64,000 nucleotides of DNA, from contig NC_060207.1 in NCBI RefSeq assembly GCF_021130785.1, positions 106,428,001 through 106,492,000 on the forward strand, written 5' to 3'. How positions within the stretch are numbered: the first letter of the stretch is position 1; the number at the start of each line of letters is the position of its first letter. Positions 61,430-64,000 of the stretch are shown one piece after another. A program made the translations under genes and the position numbers. Source of the stretch: Homalodisca vitripennis (Eukaryota > Arthropoda > Insecta > Hemiptera > Cicadellidae). Under the pieces are notes generated by a model. That model worked only from the letters and a program-made list of their open reading frames with translations, searched no databases and had not been told where the DNA came from.

Positions 61430-61432
<3 letters not shown>
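59705..61432. other. Intergenic, repeat remnants
   Basis: 59880-60070 contains the dispersed-repeat words seen near 2.1 and 10.8 kb (gtctgtctgtctatctgtctg). No gene is supported. Confidence 0.4.
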
Positions 61433-61481
<49 letters not shown>

Positions 61482-61640
61482 TAAATTGTATAAATGGCAA
61501 TTGCCTTATTTGATTTCAATAAACATTGAATCACAAAAAGTACTTGCCCCGCCGGGAGTCGAACCCGGATCTCTCACTTGCCGGGTGAATGTGCTACCAT
61601 TACACCACAGAGCGCTTACTTTTTCCGATTCAATTATTTA
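61433..61640 (-). repeat. Dispersed copy of the tRNA-bearing unit, with (TA)n
   Basis: After about 45 bp of TA, the core of the 13-kb array reappears (acattaaattgtataaatgg at 61478) with a few substitutions, up to gattcaattattta, followed by more TA. The 17-bp inverted repeats flanking the cloverleaf are kept (one copy ttgaatcacaaaaagta). Confidence 0.93.
61545..61614 (-). tRNA. tRNA-like gene, dispersed copy 6
   Basis: Same cloverleaf and GGC anticodon loop as the 13-kb copies, with one acceptor-stem change (tgccccg for tgctccg on the plus strand) that still pairs with the 5' strand. Boxes A and B are unchanged. Confidence 0.55.
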
Positions 61641-64000
61641 CATGTATATATATATTATATATTCATATATATTTATATATAGGAACTCAAACTAAAATAA
61701 AAACACAAAGATTGTATTTATTGTCTTTTTTAGTGTAATACACGATATAAATAAATATTTGTAAGTAACAGTGCTATCAGAATCAGGTTGTTTTCAGCTA
61801 AATCAGAAATATGTCATCTTCAGCTAAGTCATTGTCGGATAACCATATGAAAACCGATTATTTGGCTAAAAATATCAACTTTCAGTCTCTTTATCGCATT
61901 TTCTGGCTGTATATTATATTACTGACATATCTGGCGGTTTTAGGTATATCATTTTAAGAAAACACTATAAAAGGTATAAAAAAAGATACGTTACAGATTC
62001 ACATATTATAGGACCGTCAAACTAAACGAAGTTGTCTTCATCACATGTCCGCCACACCACTAGAGGCTCCACCTTCCTACGAAAGGGTTGTCACCTGAAT
62101 GTCTGGGCACTTGAGATTATACGCGTAGATAATACAGTTCAATAAGTGCCAAGGCTATTTATTGTTCAGTCAACTTCTGCATTAAAGGGTACTAGACCAA
62201 AAGATGCGTTTATATTTCTTATTTGTTTAAGAAACTCTTCCGAATATGGGTGACGGTTTAAAAAAAAGACGTATTACTTCATTTGAAAATTTTGGTTGCT
62301 CCATTCCAATTCGTCCATGCAAGCAACAGACACCAAAAGAATTTCCATTTATGCGATTAGAAACTCGTTCCTCAGGGAAATACAATGCACCGCAATGGAT
62401 ACACAACATTTCAGATGGTCCTATAAGGCGTCGTATTGCACAGCTGCAATAACGGTACTTTTATATATCGGTAAATAATTATTGTTCTAAAGCCCTATGA
62501 CGTCTTCCGTCTCGTAGGGTCTTAGTACTTCTAATCGGTATTCTCGTTGCTCGTCATTTTCGGTAGCTACACGCTGTGAAGCATGATACCGCAAATATTG
62601 CAGGCGTCGAAACATCTAAATCATGAGACCTTTCTGTACGAATAATGTTGGTTAAGGTTTGAAGTGTATTTGGCTATATCAGTACTTGTGGGACAAAGTA
62701 TATGAAATAGATTTAATTTTAAAAGGAATAAAATTATGCATCAACTTATATTACAATCAAAATTTCCTTTCGATTTGAAGCTTCGTTAATTTATAAAAAC
62801 AATTCTTTTTACTCTTTGGCATTTCTGATGAAACATAAGCTGTGAGGATTGCCTTATACTCTTATTTACGTCAGATTTCATTTAGAATGTAAACAAAGAA
62901 ATTAAAAATAAATAAAAATATTGACTGTGTAGCAGTTTTCCCTTGCTTTAAAACACGTATAAAACAAGGTTTTCTACAAAAATGAAATTTAGTTAGATCG
63001 ATTTATCATCCCTGAAACCCCCTGCATACAAATTTTCATGACAATCTTTGGAGACGTTTGCGAGATTCAGATTTTATATATGTAACAATTATATATATTA
63101 ATAATTGCTCGTTTAAAGGCATTAAATAGATTTAATTTTTTCAACTTATTCACACACGTCCATGTCATGGACCATCAGCTGCTGATCTACTGTATTTATT
63201 CACAATGTTTGTTTTATTTCACACTTTCTTTTTCTGTCATATTTTTTGTAAATATTTATTCAATTTATATTTATCTGAAGAAGTGTGGACGCCACCGACA
63301 AGCCATCAGTTGCTTAACCAAGTCTTTGTATAAAAAGAAGATTAATTTTAATTAAATTCTCACAAACACACACACACACACGAATTACATGTTCATGTGT
63401 TCAAAGGTAAATTCTCCTCTAATAGAGTGGTTGAGTACAAAAAAGTCTGAAAAACCCCGTGCTAACGTGAACAACAAAACATTTAATTAATACAATTTGC
63501 TGTTAGGCTGGAAGAAATTAAACTGTCTAATAGCCTATAAATTCAAAGTAAAAACATTATTCTACGCTTGTATTATAAATTAACACACAAGAAGTTACAG
63601 GTTTTGTATTTTACTAACAGTCCATATTCATTATTATAAAAAATCCAATCTAAACTTTTAAAATGCAATGTGGACTTTAGGGAACTCGGAAAACCAAAGA
63701 GATCCAATTAATGAAATAGGTGACGGATGACGCCATGCTGATATGAGTAATGGCTACAGTAATGCTGATATTGCTGACCACTACCTGGCTGATTGCTTTT
63801 CGCTTCTCGCTCCCGCCTAACCACCGCCCAGCACTGTCATATCTAGTGATAATATAGGGTTGTCATGTCTTTAGATACGTGTTATTACAGCCAACATTTT
63901 TGTTTTAGTCCTGACATTTATATTTCTGAGCGATTGAGTTTAGTCTTACATAACAATTTCGTAAACTATTTTAATTTGTAACAAATATTGCCTGAAAACA
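61641..64000. other. Intergenic, one unassigned open frame
   Basis: A 68-codon plus-strand frame at 62246-62452 (see findings) is the only coding candidate. 62960-63090 (cccctgcatacaaattttca, gagattcagatttt) resembles 3' parts of insect interspersed repeats. A short CA microsatellite is at 63363-63381. Confidence 0.35.

Overview
The window is eukaryotic and almost certainly arthropod (insect) nuclear DNA. It is strongly AT-rich, with long (TA)n and (GT)n microsatellites, a decayed mariner, PIF/Harbinger-type elements, tRNA- and 5S-derived SINE-like copies, and a near full-length Maverick/Polinton. I recognise no intact host protein-coding gene. The order of insect cannot be settled from this sequence alone.

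Layout. 1-1 kb: a 96-bp minisatellite. 5.1-6.3 kb: a dead mariner. 6.8-9.2 kb: a 32-bp tandem repeat and a 30-bp-stem hairpin. 13.0-14.2 kb: five tandem 252-bp units, each with a tRNA-like cloverleaf on the minus strand flanked by 17-bp inverted repeats; a sixth copy lies at 61.5 kb. 14.2-17.2 kb: a MITE, a half-MITE, (GT)n and poly(A). 20.4-22.8 kb: a pyrimidine-rich stretch, probably a decayed retroelement read on the minus strand. 26.6-27.6 kb: degenerate repeats. 29.2-31.2 and 31.45-32.2 kb: two elements with long TIRs and TTA target duplications. The second keeps the 5' parts of both a MADF-domain gene and a Harbinger transposase gene. 39.8-41.9 kb: two decayed Maverick DNA polymerase fragments facing each other.

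43,668-59,641 is the main feature: a Maverick/Polinton of about 16 kb with alignable terminal inverted repeats of about 270-280 bp, inserted in (TA)n. It carries protein-primed family B DNA polymerase, retroviral-type integrase, adenain-like protease, A32/FtsK-HerA-type packaging ATPase, double jelly-roll major capsid protein, penton-like minor capsid protein, a PLA2-domain virion protein, a Bro-N protein, several zinc-binding proteins and a candidate VLTF3-like late transcription factor. Replication, packaging and capsid genes carry nonsense codons or single-base shifts. The integrase, a treble-clef zinc-finger protein and some small ORFs are intact. Two SINE-like copies (one tRNA-headed, one 5S rRNA-headed) have inserted into it.

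The most interesting signal is regulatory. Most Maverick genes start at TAAATG or a near variant preceded by a T-rich tract. This looks like the poxvirus late promoter, and the same element encodes a VLTF3-like zinc-ribbon protein. Together they suggest an element-encoded late-transcription system in an insect Maverick.
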